Origin: Typhlomys cinereus
Lineage: Eukaryota > Chordata > Mammalia > Rodentia > Platacanthomyidae
DNA: 64,000 nt
Direction: 5' to 3'
Assembly (NCBI GenBank): GCA_023101885.1
Contig: JALPQD010000412.1
Span: forward strand, 249,534-313,533
The notes below the pieces were generated by a model. It searched no databases. It was given only the letters and a program-made list of their open reading frames with translations, and had not been told where the DNA came from. Each line of letters starts with the position of its first letter. The stretch's first letter is position 1. Made by a program: the position numbers and the translations under genes. Positions 21,128-28,909 of the stretch are shown here, one piece after another.

Positions 21128-22731
21128 ACACATACACACAGAGGCAAAAATACATAAATTTAAATTTTAAAAAAATTAAAAAGTGAAGAATTTCAGAAAA
21201 CAAATAAACCCAATCACTGTTAATTTTTTTAAAGTAACAGAAATTCATTATTTTGAATTTTTTTAAATTCAAGAAGAAAAACAACCACTAGTATTTTACC
21301 ACCAAATGTCATCTGGGCATGTTTCTTTCTGTAGCTTTTTCTAATAATAAGATGAAGAATAGGAAAATATATTGAAATATGGTATAGTCTATTTCATTTT
21401 TGTAATGATATTTTATCACAAGTATTTTCCCAAAGACATGAAAAACTCGAGCAAAAGCTTGGTCACGTTAGTATATCAGATTCTATCATAGTGATATGGG
21501 CAGGAAAGGAATTATCTATGAGGTCTCCAGGGACCACCCAGGGTCTGTCTCCGTAGCTGAGTCGCTTACCAGTCAGAACTTCCCTTTGTGGTTAAACATT
21601 GCTAAAGCTGTTGCTACAAACACGCACACACACCCTATCGGTGGGCTTTTCTAGAGGATCGCCAGAAGCAACATTCTAAAAGCAAACATTCTAAAAATCC
21701 GCTATGTTTTGGGAGGGGGAAAAGAGTCATGAATATGACACCCAGCTCATAAATATTCACTAAACATCTTTTGACTTCACAGAGTGAGAACCCACTGTTC
21801 TGTTCCCCAGCCAACTCCGGTATCTCTGAATTATGTTTTGTTTTGCCATGTAAACTTCTGTCTATACTTTCCCTGTCTTTCAAATGAATTCTTTCCTTCA
21901 AGACAAGAACAGAGCAACCAAGTGTAACGACAATCCGGTTATGGATTATTTTATCCGTTCTCCCAGTACTCACCATTGAACCATAGCTACATTTCTTTCC
22001 CACCACCAGCTATAATGCGATGAACACTTACACATCAACCTCTGTCCCCGTTTTTAATTTCCTCGTACGATAGATTTGTAGAAATGCAATCATCTCGCCA
22101 GGAGGTTGGATGCAGGCTGTCTAACTGCTGTTCCCTGCGCTGCAGTTTAGATGGGGGCAGTGCCTGTTCATCACACGACCCCCGCACCAAGTGCTACTAC
22201 TTTTCCAGTCTTGGATATCTCACCTCCGTGGCGAGTACTTGCTTCTCTCTGAGATCAGCCTCTCACGTTCACAGGTTACCTGTGGGTCCTCCTTGCGTCC
22301 TGGGGTCAAGGTGGGCCTCAATATTCTTGCACAGACTACAGCTATCCAATCACTAAAGTTCTAAAGTTCCAGAAAGCAGCAGTCTCCGCTGCACCAAGGC
22401 TCAACCGAGAGTGAGCTTGGGGAACCGAGGGGAGGAGTGGGGCGCAGAGCTGCGGAGGGTCTGGGTACCAGGGAAGGTTTAGTTTAGACTTCAGGGAGGG
22501 AAGGGAAGCGGCTCTTGGGGGGGCGAGCTGGCTGTGGGGGGCGGGAGGCGAGCGGTCATTGAAAGGCGTGCTCTTCCCGTCCCGGGAGGCTGGGGTGGGG
22601 CGTGGGGCGGCCCACGCGGCGGGACAGACCCCTGCGGCCATCCCCCGGGCCCGTGCACCTACCTGCAGCCTCAGCTCCTGCCCGCGGCGCCGCAGCGCCT
22701 GCAGCGGATCGCGCGGCCGCCGGGCCAGCAT
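3716..22731 (-). CDS. NPHP1: NPHP1 (nephrocystin-1), 5' part of gene, coding exons 1-7
   Basis: Nephrocystin-1 is a scaffold of the ciliary transition zone and cell junctions; its loss causes juvenile nephronophthisis in people. Seven exons on the minus strand splice in phase (69, 74, 61, 125, 238, 102 and 105 nt). Their translation follows the known family order: N-terminal coiled coil (residues ~1-110), glutamate-rich stretch (~125-160), SH3 domain (~168-223), then a second acidic segment. Exon boundaries have GT/AG. Exons 8 onward, with the nephrocystin homology region, lie left of position 1. Introns measure 4.1, 3.4, 1.5, 4.1, 2.8 and 2.4 kb from the 5' end. Exon 7 contains a frameshift described separately. 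Identity rests on residue-by-residue resemblance to the remembered mammalian protein and is supported by the MTLN neighbour. Confidence 0.95.
3990..4256. repeat. GGAA/AAAG polypurine microsatellite
   Basis: About 265 bp of almost pure purine on the plus strand (AAGG, GGAA, GAAAGAA units) in NPHP1 intron 6. Confidence 0.95.
4257..5039. other. NPHP1 intron 6 sequence, AT-rich, nothing recognised
   Basis: No exon, RNA gene or clear transposon seen. It contains A-rich runs and one unremarkable 60-codon frame. Confidence 0.5.
5040..5195 (+). repeat. Old LTR fragment (MaLR-like)
   Basis: GGTTGTCAACTTGAC motif and general layout resemble MaLR-type LTR 5' ends. It runs into a CT microsatellite (5200-5302). 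Confidence 0.35.
5200..5302. repeat. (CT)n microsatellite
   Basis: About 100 bp of CTCTCT with CCCTCT interruptions in NPHP1 intron 6. Confidence 0.95.
5865..6135 (+). repeat. B2-like SINE with (CT)n tail
   Basis: GGGCCAGTCAGACACACC at the start, then the B2-type CCACGTGGTGGAAGG and GAACTGACTTCCGAAAG blocks, and a CT-rich tail at 5984-6090. It ends about 40 bp before the exon 6 donor. Confidence 0.6.
6174..6275 (-). CDS. NPHP1: NPHP1 coding exon 6: second part of SH3
   Basis: 102 nt (34 codons), phase 0 at both ends. It reads [20 protein letters not shown] and ends [10 protein letters not shown], with the ligand-binding WW pair and the closing Pro-Tyr motif of SH3 domains. The donor is CTGGAG/GTCAGT. 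With exon 5 it completes an intact SH3 fold. In this family the SH3 domain binds proline-rich partners such as p130Cas-type adaptors. Confidence 0.94.
6794..7111 (+). repeat. tRNA-derived (CA)n-tail SINE with target duplication
   Basis: Starts GGGCTGGAGTGATGGCTCAG, with an A-box-like TGGCTCAGGGGTTAAG, a (CA)n run at 7029-7073 and an A-rich end. The 12-bp flanks AGAATATCCATT (6779-6790) and AGAATACCCATT (7112-7123) are target-site duplications. This is the best-delimited example of the commonest SINE here. Confidence 0.88.
7126..7316 (+). repeat. B2-like SINE
   Basis: GGGGCCAGCGAGAC head, CCTGAGTTCAGTCTCCAGAGC (B-box-like) and an AATAAAATATTTAAAAATAA tail. It abuts the 3' duplication of the preceding SINE. 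Confidence 0.65.
7973..8325 (-). repeat. (CA)n-tail SINE with internal duplication
   Basis: Reverse-oriented copy whose tail is (TG)n(GA)n at 7979-8044. A ~40-bp block beginning GCTGCCGCCATTTCTATCTG and ending in poly-T occurs twice (8168-8207 and 8211-8254). Confidence 0.8.
8326..9055. other. NPHP1 intron 5, nothing recognised
   Basis: Unique-looking sequence; 8740-8900 is moderately GC-rich. No exon identified. Confidence 0.4.
9056..9293 (-). CDS. NPHP1: NPHP1 coding exon 5: acidic run and first part of SH3
   Basis: Encodes an acidic segment with an uninterrupted run of about 15 glutamates (from a GAA/GAG microsatellite, plus-strand CTT/CCT at ~9199-9245), further E/D clusters, and then [20 protein letters not shown], the start of the SH3 domain. 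The donor CTTACATTTAAG/GTAGGT is clear. For the acceptor I chose GTGCTAG/CGC at 9293, because a pyrimidine tract precedes it and the phase fits exon 4; a second in-phase AG lies 6 nt further in. The glutamate run probably varies in length among individuals. Confidence 0.9.
9605..9762 (-). repeat. B4-like SINE (ID + B1 halves)
   Basis: Reverse ID-type block (GAGCTACAACTCCAGTCC at its start) followed by B1-like GGCTCCCACGTGCCGGGATT. This is the composite structure of rodent B4. Confidence 0.55.
10338..10637 (-). repeat. (CA)n-tail SINE
   Basis: Degenerate TGTGTG tail at 10356-10400, then GGAGACCCAAGAGC and CTTTGCTCTGGAGTTTTGCAG. The tRNA-like head ends at CTTCTCTCCAAC. Confidence 0.75.
11118..11276 (-). 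repeat. B2-like SINE, diverged
   Basis: Reverse B2-type blocks (GAGGTAGAAGTTAGAGGACA, CTACTATGTGGGT, CTGCTGAGCTATCTTTTCCA) in NPHP1 intron 4. Confidence 0.6.
12087..12355 (-). repeat. (CA)n-tail SINE
   Basis: Short TG tail, GTGGGGGCCCAAGGGTGAC, CCATTTCCACCCAG, and the head GAGCCATCTCTCCAGCCC well preserved. A relatively young copy. Confidence 0.82.
12718..12832 (+). repeat. B1 SINE
   Basis: ACATGGTGGCATATCC start, GGGGGAGGCTGAGGGAAGA, and AAGCCTGGACTACACAGTGA blocks of the 7SL-derived B1 family, ending in a short A-rich stretch. Confidence 0.75.
13386..13510 (-). CDS. NPHP1: NPHP1 coding exon 4
   Basis: 125 nt, acceptor GTGCTCTCAG, donor CCTGA/GTATGT. It encodes [20 protein letters not shown] and then [19 protein letters not shown], the end of the coiled coil. 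It leaves two bases (GA) in phase 2. Confidence 0.94.
14106..14580 (+). repeat. (CA)n-tail SINE interrupted by U2 retropseudogene
   Basis: Head GGTCTGGAGAGATGGATCAG at 14106. The body runs to 14344, then continues after the insertion from 14533 into a (CA)n tail (to 14578). Splitting by the snRNA copy shows the SINE is older. Confidence 0.85.
14372..14517 (-). pseudogene. U2 snRNA retropseudogene, 3'-truncated
   Basis: Minus strand begins ATCGCTTCTCGGCCTTTTGG, the exact U2 snRNA 5' end, and keeps the branch-point-recognition sequence GTGTAGTATCTG and the Sm-site region. It stops after 146 nt at CACTCCAC (full U2 is ~188 nt). By comparison with remembered mammalian U2 I count only two substitutions. 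A poly(A) tail (plus-strand T run 14345-14371) and 15-bp duplications CAGGTACCCTCTTGT at 14330-14344 and 14518-14532 show L1-mediated reverse transcription. No U2 promoter elements accompany it, so it is unlikely to be expressed. Confidence 0.96.
15036..15096 (-). CDS. NPHP1: NPHP1 coding exon 3
   Basis: 61 nt between acceptor TTTCAAACCTAG and donor AACAAA/GTAAGT. It reads [20 protein letters not shown], near-identical to the family. Exons 1-3 total 204 nt, which gives the expected 68 codons and ends in phase 0. Confidence 0.95.
15300..15596 (-). repeat. (CA)n-tail SINE
   Basis: Tail GTGTGTGTGTATGTGTATCA, then AGAGGGCACTGTGTGTCCCT and the head CTGAGCTATATGTCCAGGCT. It starts about 200 bp upstream (in gene sense) of NPHP1 exon 3. 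Confidence 0.8.
15925..16295 (-). repeat. Solo LTR, 425-bp family (internally shortened)
   Basis: Reads TGTCATAATTAGGCACAGG to CGAACTGCAACA on the minus strand, with TG...CA ends. Five-base flanks AAGGG (15920-15924) and GAGGG (16296-16300) fit a target duplication with one change. Confidence 0.75.
16594..16857 (+). repeat. (CA)n-tail SINE variant with target duplication
   Basis: CTGGGGCTGGAGAGGTGGCTCA head, CA-rich tail and A-rich end. Identical 10-bp flanks TGAAAAGAAA at 16584-16593 and 16858-16867. Body sequence GCGGAAGCAGGGGCAGC differs from other copies and is shared with 46070-46326, so it marks a subfamily. Confidence 0.87.
16868..18130. other. NPHP1 intron 2, nothing recognised
   Basis: Includes non-conserved open frames (17172-17510 minus, 60-110 codons) without splice-site or family support. 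Confidence 0.4.
18140..18285 (-). repeat. B1 SINE
   Basis: GGGACAGAGTCTCACTGTGA and TTCCTGCTTCAGCCTCC are reverse B1/7SL blocks; the element lies between a T-rich tail and the region before exon 2. Confidence 0.7.
18475..18548 (-). CDS. NPHP1: NPHP1 coding exon 2
   Basis: 74 nt from acceptor TTTGTCATAG to donor CGAAG/GTAAAG. It reads [20 protein letters not shown] and onward, matching the nephrocystin-1 coiled coil directly after exon 1. It enters in phase 0 and leaves two bases of an arginine codon, completed by exon 3. Confidence 0.93.
18770..19060 (+). repeat. Ancient L1 3'-region fragment
   Basis: Resembles the 3' region of old mammalian L1s (TAGAGTGTACACTCGCTGAA; ATCAAGATGCAGATCACC). 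No reading frame. Confidence 0.4.
19122..19360 (-). repeat. (CA)n-tail SINE, tail lost
   Basis: GTGTATCAGAGGGCACGTG through AGCCATCTCTCCAACCCC. The microsatellite part of the tail is absent and an A-run lies to its left (19081-19093 on plus). Confidence 0.78.
19835..20315 (-). pseudogene. RPL27 processed pseudogene
   Basis: Intronless copy of ribosomal protein L27. On the minus strand a pyrimidine-rich 5' leader precedes CTGCTGTCGAAATGGG; codon 3 is TAG. Recognisable segments in order are [16 protein letters not shown], [24 protein letters not shown], VDIPLD-like, and [20 protein letters not shown] near the C-terminus. A ~5-bp insertion disrupts the frame near the N-terminus, and frameshifts and short deletions occur in the middle. 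The end is diverged and followed by an A-rich stretch. It sits antisense to nothing and parallel to NPHP1 within intron 1. Confidence 0.92.
20500..20633 (-). repeat. B1 SINE
   Basis: AGTCCAGGCTAGCCTTGAATTC and AGTGCTAGGATTAAAGATAT are characteristic reverse B1 blocks. Confidence 0.8.
20845..21177 (+). repeat. (CA)n-tail SINE with 16-bp target duplication
   Basis: Flanks AAAAAGTGAAGAATTT are identical at 20829-20844 and 21178-21193. Head GGATTGGAGAAATGGCATAG; CA run at 21083-21140 then an AT-rich tail. Confidence 0.9.
21194..22479. other. NPHP1 intron 1 distal part, nothing recognised
   Basis: No exon or clear element; 22010-22120 is weakly reminiscent of old L1. Composition rises in GC toward the promoter. 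Confidence 0.35.
22663..22731 (-). CDS. NPHP1: NPHP1 coding exon 1
   Basis: Encodes 23 residues starting [16 protein letters not shown], the conserved nephrocystin-1 N-terminus. The start is the ATG at 22731-22729. The exon ends in CTGCAG followed by GTAGGT, in phase 0. It lies in a CpG island and begins the coiled coil that mediates partner binding. Confidence 0.95.
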
Positions 22732-22759
22732 CCCCGGCCGCCGCCAGCCTGCGGCGCCG

Positions 22760-22773
22760 GTTGCCAGGGAAAC
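22760..22773 (+). promoter_or_regulatory. RFX X-box in NPHP1 promoter
   Basis: GTTGCCAGGGAAAC, two half sites spaced as in the RFX consensus GTTGCC(N)GGYAAC with a single departure. It lies 29 bp upstream of the NPHP1 ATG. RFX factors (DAF-19 in worms) drive ciliary genes through such motifs. The fit of motif, gene and position is strong; binding itself is inferred. Confidence 0.75.
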
Positions 22774-23128
22774 CGAGCGGCGGCGCAGGGAGATGACGTG
22801 GCGCCCGCGCCCGCGCCCGCGCCCGCCCCGCGGCCTGGAGCCGCCCCTCAGATGCAGGCGGGCGGGACTCCCGGCCGCTGGAGCGTTCTCCGCGTCCCCC
22901 CGCAGATCCCGGCTCCGACTCGGCCCAGGAAACCATGTCTCCCCCACAGCTCCAGAGGGCTGGGGAAGTCGGGGAGCCCCAGATGAGAAACTCCGCTGGT
23001 GGAGGCGGGGCTTTGAGCACCACCCGTGTCTGCGAGGTTTCTCGGCTCTGTGTCTGAGAGCAAAGAACTGACACGTGGTTAGAAATAGGAACAGATCGAT
23101 GCATCTTATCGCGAAAAGAAAAGCAACA

Positions 23129-23322
23129 GGGCCAGCGAGATGGCTCAGCGTGTATACGTGTCCGTTTACAAACCCACCAACGTGAGTTCCATTCCTGCAA
23201 GCCCACGTGGTGGAAGGAGAAAACTGACTTCTGAAATTTGTCCTCTGACCTCTCCCCATGCAACCATGACATGCGTGGGCGCGCGCTCTCTCCCCTTTTC
23301 AAATACTTTTTTAAAAAAGAAA
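23129..23322 (+). repeat. B2-like SINE
   Basis: GGGCCAGCGAGATGGCTCAG head, CCACGTGGTGGAAGGAGA and CTGACTTCTGAAATTTGTCC body. It lies about 400 bp upstream of the NPHP1 start and bounds the CpG island. Confidence 0.75.
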
Positions 23323-24669
23323 TAATGTGAAAACACTCCTGAGAATGGGAGAGAACTACTGAGCATTGGAAAAAATATGCTGAATGAGGAGTTTTGAGGC
23401 CATTTAAAATCATTTACACACACACACACACACACACCCCTCTTGGGCACAGCTCTTGCATGTACCTCTGCATATAGCCTAGTTGGGGTTTCTGAGCTTT
23501 CCCGGACAACTGGCTTCTTGCATACACTAATGATGTGGCTGTTCTAGTTCTGTCACAGTTACTCTCTATTGCTATAGATACCACACAAGCTCAAGCAACT
23601 TAAGGGGAGAAAAGGCAGATTTATTTGGTGGAAAAGGCATAGCTGACTGGCAGAAGCTGGAGGTGCCTCAAGTCACTGCAGACATCACGGAGGCTGAGAG
23701 AGAGGTCGATGCAAACTAGAGCAGACTAACCAGTGGAGGTGGGGCAGGGTGATCCAACCCTTGTGACATGCCTTCCTCTAGCAAGGCTTCACCTCCTCAA
23801 GTTGTCATGAACCTCTCAAGCATCAATTAAGGAGTCAAACCCATGAGCCTGCGGAGGTCAATTCACATTCAAACCACGGGAAGCCCCTACTATTCCTTCA
23901 CAGTCACTAAGACACGCCTGCGGGTTGGAGCACGTTAAACTCTTGGCTAGAGGAGCACTTTCCTTCATGTGACACATGGTCTGCTGCATGCTCTCATTCC
24001 AAAAGCTGTTTTATAACTCTTTACCATTTGGGTTATTGTTGTCTTTTCTCCATTCCAGTTTTGTAGTGTCCAACCTGAATTCTGAGTGTAGCAAGTCTAA
24101 GAGTGATAGTGGTATCTTACAAGCTGGAGTTTACAGTGCCTCCAGAAAGTGGTCATTTTTCCCCTGAGCAGAATTGAATCCTATAAATACAATTTCCAAA
24201 CTCCATTACAGCAAGTGGAACTTAGGGATGGTGATGATCTGAGCTTACCTCCCAGTTGACAGATCACACAATACAAGTGTTCTTCGGTGCAGCATTATCT
24301 TTAGCTTAGATATTTTTTTGTCTTTATGTTTGCTATTGTTTTATGCTTATAATTTGCTCTTATTGGGGTTAATAAAAGGGTTTTTAATTCAAGATCTGTG
24401 TTTGAAACTATAAGGAAAGCAAAGAGGAGTCAAACCCATGAGCCAGGTGCTCAAACCATTGCAGGTGCTGGAAAGAGGTGCCGACTGGGAACAAGGTCAT
24501 GGGGAAGATGCAGAATACAACTGTGTCTGGAGATGAGACAGCTGGGGTGGCAGGGAGGGTGTTTTATCCTAAGAACTAGAATGAGGTAGGACCTCAAAGA
24601 CAGTGAGCATATCAGCCTCAACTGAATGTCACAACTACTTGGAAGTGTTTTACAAAACCTAATGCTCAG
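23323..24669. other. NPHP1-MTLN intergenic, no gene seen
   Basis: Contains a CA run (23413-23438) and, at ~23550-23880, sequence resembling an old interspersed repeat that I cannot name. Confidence 0.35.
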
Positions 24670-24755
24670 GGCTGAGAGATGGCTCAGCGGTTAATACTCT
24701 GCTTCTCAAGCATAAGGTACGAGTTCAGATCCCAGGTCCCACTTAAAAAAACAAA
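24670..24755 (+). repeat. Monomeric SINE head with target duplication
   Basis: Only the tRNA-derived 5' ~75 nt of the (CA)n SINE (GGCTGAGAGATGGCTCAGCGG to CAGGTCCCAC) plus an A-tail. Flanks AAAACCTAATGCTCAG (24654-24669) and AAAACCTAATGCCCAG (24756-24771) prove it inserted as a short unit. Confidence 0.88.
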
Positions 24756-24771
24756 AAAACCTAATGCCCAG

Positions 24772-26600
24772 ACTGTACCCCAACTACATGAATACCTGCG
24801 TATTCTCTGTAGGATAGCACGCATGGATACATTTTTAAGACTCCCTAGATGATGCGAGCAGCCCTGATGAAAACCACTGCTCTGGGTACAGTTATCATGA
24901 AGAAAGGAGGAGGGAATTCCCACCTGAGTCTTTCCCGTGGTAGAGTGATTTACTAGGAGCGAGAGCTATAAACCTGGAGGTCAAGGAACACGGGAGAACC
25001 TCGCAGAAGACCAGGCTGTGTTGCACAGATCTCACAGGGACCACATGAGAAAGGGGTCTTTCTCTCTTAAGCTTGGTGGTCCAAAAGTTAAAAGTGAATG
25101 TGTGCTGCCTGGCACTCTTCTACGGAGACACCACACAGGTCCGCAGACCCCAGGCAGGGACTGAACAACAGAAGAAAGTAAAACCTGATAGACAGTGAGT
25201 TTATCAGCTTATAGGAACAGGGCCGACCTGAAGACAGTTACTGAAAAACTCACCCCAGCCTGGGCGAGACTCAGGAAGCCACAATGCTGGCGCTCTCAGC
25301 ATGACTTGCTGCTAGTTAGGTGTCGAGAGTCCTCCAGACTCTCCACTGGTCTCACTCCCCAGCTGTGGCTCACTGCTGCTTGACTTGGGGGACCACTCTC
25401 CCTAACCAGTGTTGTTAGTTTCAGGAACTTCTGGAGACTAAGGCACTGTTGATTTTCTGAGTCCTTCCTCCAGGATGGAACTGTCTCCAACTGTAACGCA
25501 ATATCTTCTGTTGGGTAGAGAGACACTGCTATGTCCAGAGGAAAAAACGCTCTACAATGTGTAATGGTGGCTGCTGTGACCAGGGAGAGATGTGGATGAC
25601 ATCAGCCATCTTGCAAGAGGTCAAGTACAATGTGACTGGGGAAGTGAGGTTCAAGATAGAATGAAATTACGTGTGGATGGAGATCAGAGATCTGGGAAGA
25701 TGGGAAGGGGCAGGAAAAGATGAAGGATAGAGAAATGGCCAACCAAAACAGGTGATTAAATGACAAGTGGGGGAGAAGTGATACACTTGGAGTCAAGAGG
25801 GTGTCACTCCCAGATATTTGACTGTTTTTTCAACTCTGGGTTCCCACCCTACTAAATTCACTTTTGGCCAGGACAGAAAATCCTAGAAGACAGCATTTTT
25901 GGGGGTGGGAGAAAACAGTAGAATCCCACACATTCAAGTAGGGTAAAGTAGAAGAAATGACATGGGGAAATGTCAAGCAGAATTTCCCATCGTGGAGCTG
26001 GACACACACACACACACACACACGCACACACAGAACATGCAGACACACACAGAAGAAAGCAAGATTAGGGATGGCTGAAAGCAAGATTAGACACAGAGCA
26101 GAGAAAGGGATGTCTAGAGATGACACAGGAAATGAGCATACCAGGGTGCCAGGATGCCGCACTTATGCCGTGGTAAAGAATCAACATGACCTGCACATGG
26201 CATAGGAACAAATCCAAGACAGCACTAGTCCATCACGGATGGTCAACGTGTCACCGCTTCAGTTTGCAGAAACCTCTGTCTCACTTAAGTCTCTTGTCGG
26301 ATGGTGACAAGAAGTTCCAGTCAACTGGAGCCCCGATGGGCTGCTGCCCCAAAGAGAGAATAAAGTTTGAAGTATTAAGCGTCCAGGGAAAATGGACAAT
26401 GGAGTTTTCTTACATTGAATGAGGCAAAGACACATAAGGATGAGCAAGGGCAGTATGCTAGAAAACATTTCTGGTACATAAAAAATAACCAGACTTGGTC
26501 ACTCAAGTGGCTGGGCCTTACAGGTAAGATTTCTATTCAAGAGGGTTTCTCCTTTACATGTACCATAACACACACACACACTTAGCAATATAAACCGTGC
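24772..26600. other. Intergenic, no gene seen
   Basis: A CA microsatellite lies at 25999-26052. Several 60-110 codon frames lack any supporting feature. Confidence 0.4.
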
Positions 26601-26842
26601 TCCTGGCTAGGGACATTGCTCACTTGTTAGGATGTTGCCTAACAAGCATGAAGCACTGGATTTGACACCCAGGCCACATAAAAACAAAATAAAACAAAAC
26701 AAAAAACTGCTGTGGTAACAGAGTTGTAATCCCAGCATTTGAGGGGGAAGTAAGGAGGAATCAGAAATTCAAGGTGGTCCTTAGCTACCTACTGAGCTCA
26801 AAGCCAACCAAGGCTACATGAGACTATTTCAAAAATAAACCT
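26601..26842 (+). repeat. B4 SINE
   Basis: ID-type head (CTGGCTAGGGACATTGCTCA) and an A/C-rich linker, then a B1-derived half (GTTGTAATCCCAGCATTTGAG), the composite B4 order. Confidence 0.78.
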
Positions 26843-27276
26843 ATACTCATATTTACAATAAATTGTCACTCTTTGAGGTGCAAAGATTCTTTATCTATCA
26901 CTCTTAATTTAGTCATTTCACATCTTTGCTCTTTGCTTTCCTGAAAAGATCCAGAAAAGGACTTTTGATGGTTTGCCCTTAATTAACTATATCAAGGATG
27001 TGACAGATTTTTTAATTTTGAAATGGTTCTTTATTCATAAACTTGATATGTTTACAAAGTTCACTGTACATTACCAAATAAATCTGCAATGAAAAATAAA
27101 ACCTTAAAAACAAAGCACATTGCCAAATGTACAGCTGTCAATCTAGCCATTAGAATATTAAAGAATTTAATAATGTACTCAAGACTTTGCCCTAGGCTTA
27201 TGGGACTTTAATGCTTTAAAGAATTCTGCCTTGTCAGATATGACAGATTCTTTAAGAAAGAAGGTACTCAACATGG

Positions 27277-27544
27277 TTAAAGGGCTGAGGCGGAATGACG
27301 AATCAAGATCCACGTAAAATGCTGGCAGAATGGCAGTGGCCTGTTAATCCCAGGCCCGGAAGGTGGAGTCCTGGGACATCCACACAAACCAAAGCAGCGC
27401 CCATACAGGATAATAGAGCAATCCAATGTAATCCCGGATGAAGGCACAAGGACAGTGGTGATTTGGCCTGGAAAGCCTGGCACCCCAGTCAGCGTAAGGA
27501 AGTAGACATCATCCTGATGCAGCCAAGAATGGTTTAGCCTAGCC
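27277..27544 (+). repeat. (CA)n-family SINE, 5'-damaged and tailless
   Basis: GGCAGTGGCCTG, GGCCCGGAAGGTGGAGTCCTGG and AATCCAATGTAATCCC match the family body. It runs straight into the LTR fragment that follows. Confidence 0.55.
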
Positions 27545-27897
27545 ATTGAGTTGATTGAGCTCAGAGCAACCTGAAGGAGATTGTCTAGTTGATGGGGCAG
27601 ACCCAGCCCATGGTGGGTGGGACTAGGCCCTGAAAAAGATGAATAAAATACTGAGAGTCGATTGAGGAAGTTGGCATCCTTTTGTACACTTGGCCAGACA
27701 TGCTGTCTGACAAGTAAGGATCGTCCCTCTCTCAGCCACTACATACATATAGTGTGGCCAGTTCCCTCGCCCTGGTGTTGGTGTGAGCTCTCCCGTCAAG
27801 ATGGACTAAGAACTGTAACCAGTAATCATAAGCAAAAATAAATCTGTTTTTCCCTTAAGCCATTTGATGGTCATTTATCAGAAACAACGCAGGCTGA
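27545..27897 (+). repeat. 425-bp family LTR, 5' end missing
   Basis: Starts at the equivalent of LTR base ~65 (CAACCTGAAGGAGATTGTCT) and continues to CAGGCTGACA, including AAAATAAATC as polyadenylation signal. It lies antisense 3' of MTLN. Confidence 0.75.
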
Positions 27898-28044
27898 CAC
27901 TTGTTATTTAATCACAGGCAAGGTATAAGCTCAGAAATGTTATTGACTTTCAGAAAGATCTGGACTCTGAAAAAAAGTCCACACAACAAACAAAATACTC
28001 CTTTTTGGGAGGGTGAAAATGGGGGTAAGGAGAAAAGACAGAAA

Positions 28045-28136
28045 GAAGTCTAATTTTTTTTTAATTTTAAAAATAGATTCATAAAGTGCAAGAAAAAAAT
28101 ATTTCTCTCCAGTGCTCTATGTCCATCTTCAACAAC
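28045..28136 (-). other. Candidate MTLN terminal non-coding exon
   Basis: On the minus strand TTTTTCTGTTTCCAACAG precedes GTTGTTGAAGATGG, a good acceptor about 640 nt after the exon 1 donor. An ATTAAA lies at 28066-28061. The 3' end is uncertain; an AATAAA near 27036 would give a much longer exon that includes a SINE and an LTR. Confidence 0.35.
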
Positions 28137-28773
28137 CTGTTGGAAACAGAAAAAACAAAAAAATTAATAGCACATAATCTTGGAAACAGAGAAGGAAAAA
28201 AATAACAGTACATAATCTTTAACTTTGAATTATTTAACCGTGATATTAAACCATTAGATATAAGATTTCATGGACGAAGGTGCTGAATGTTTATGTTATG
28301 TCCTAGCGGACTGGAAGGTTAAAGCTGGCATAAGCAAAGAAGCTCGGATCTCCAGATCCTACATAATATACCTGCATTTCCTGCCTCATAAGGAAGACCG
28401 GGAATCCCCAGCGCAATGTGGCTAGACAGACTAGCCCTGTCAACAAGCTCTGGGTTTAACTGTTCCAAAAATAGCACAGTGAAAAGGGCAATGATGCACC
28501 ATCTCTCCACCCCATGACAACGAAAAAAGATGTATTGGCACGGTGCTACGAAGGGTGGGGAGCAGAAATCGCTCAATACTTCCTTCTTTTTTGCTTTTAC
28601 TCTTTATGCATTTTGAAGTTAAATGTTAGATGCATGTACACCGTGGGAAAACCTCTCCATTCAACACCCACGTGATGCGAGAAAGCAAAACTCTGTCCGT
28701 TCTCTTTGCTGTCTGGGACCAACCCATCTCCTGCGAACCACCCAAAGGCTCCCCGCGGCGCTGGCGCCCCTGG

Positions 28774-28780
28774 GCTCACC
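28774..28780 (-). other. Probable MTLN exon 1 splice donor
   Basis: GAGCGG/GTGAGC lies 130 nt after the MTLN stop codon on the sense strand. Known MTLN genes carry the whole reading frame in the first exon and splice within the 3' UTR, which fits this donor. Confidence 0.5.
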
Positions 28781-28909
28781 CGCTCGTGGGCTGCACAGGC
28801 GCGATGGGCCCCCGGAGCTGCAAGGTGCGCGGGCGCCGCGGGGCTGCAGCCGGGCCCGGGAGGCCGCAGCCCGGGGCCCGGGCCCGCGACGGTGCATGGC
28901 GGCGCCCGC

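Larger units (their letters stand above)
22480..22960 (-). promoter_or_regulatory. NPHP1: NPHP1 CpG-island promoter
   Basis: GC-rich and CpG-dense stretch spanning exon 1 and the upstream flank, with repeated CCCGCG and GGCGGCGG motifs and no TATA box near the start codon. This is typical of a broadly expressed ciliary gene promoter. The transcription start is not determinable by eye; it probably lies between 22740 and 22860. Confidence 0.7.

Noticed and set aside
22342..23413. 305- and 285-codon minus-strand frames over the NPHP1 promoter
   Set aside because: GC-rich CpG-island effect; only the 23 codons from 22731 match NPHP1, and the frame reads through its splice donor.
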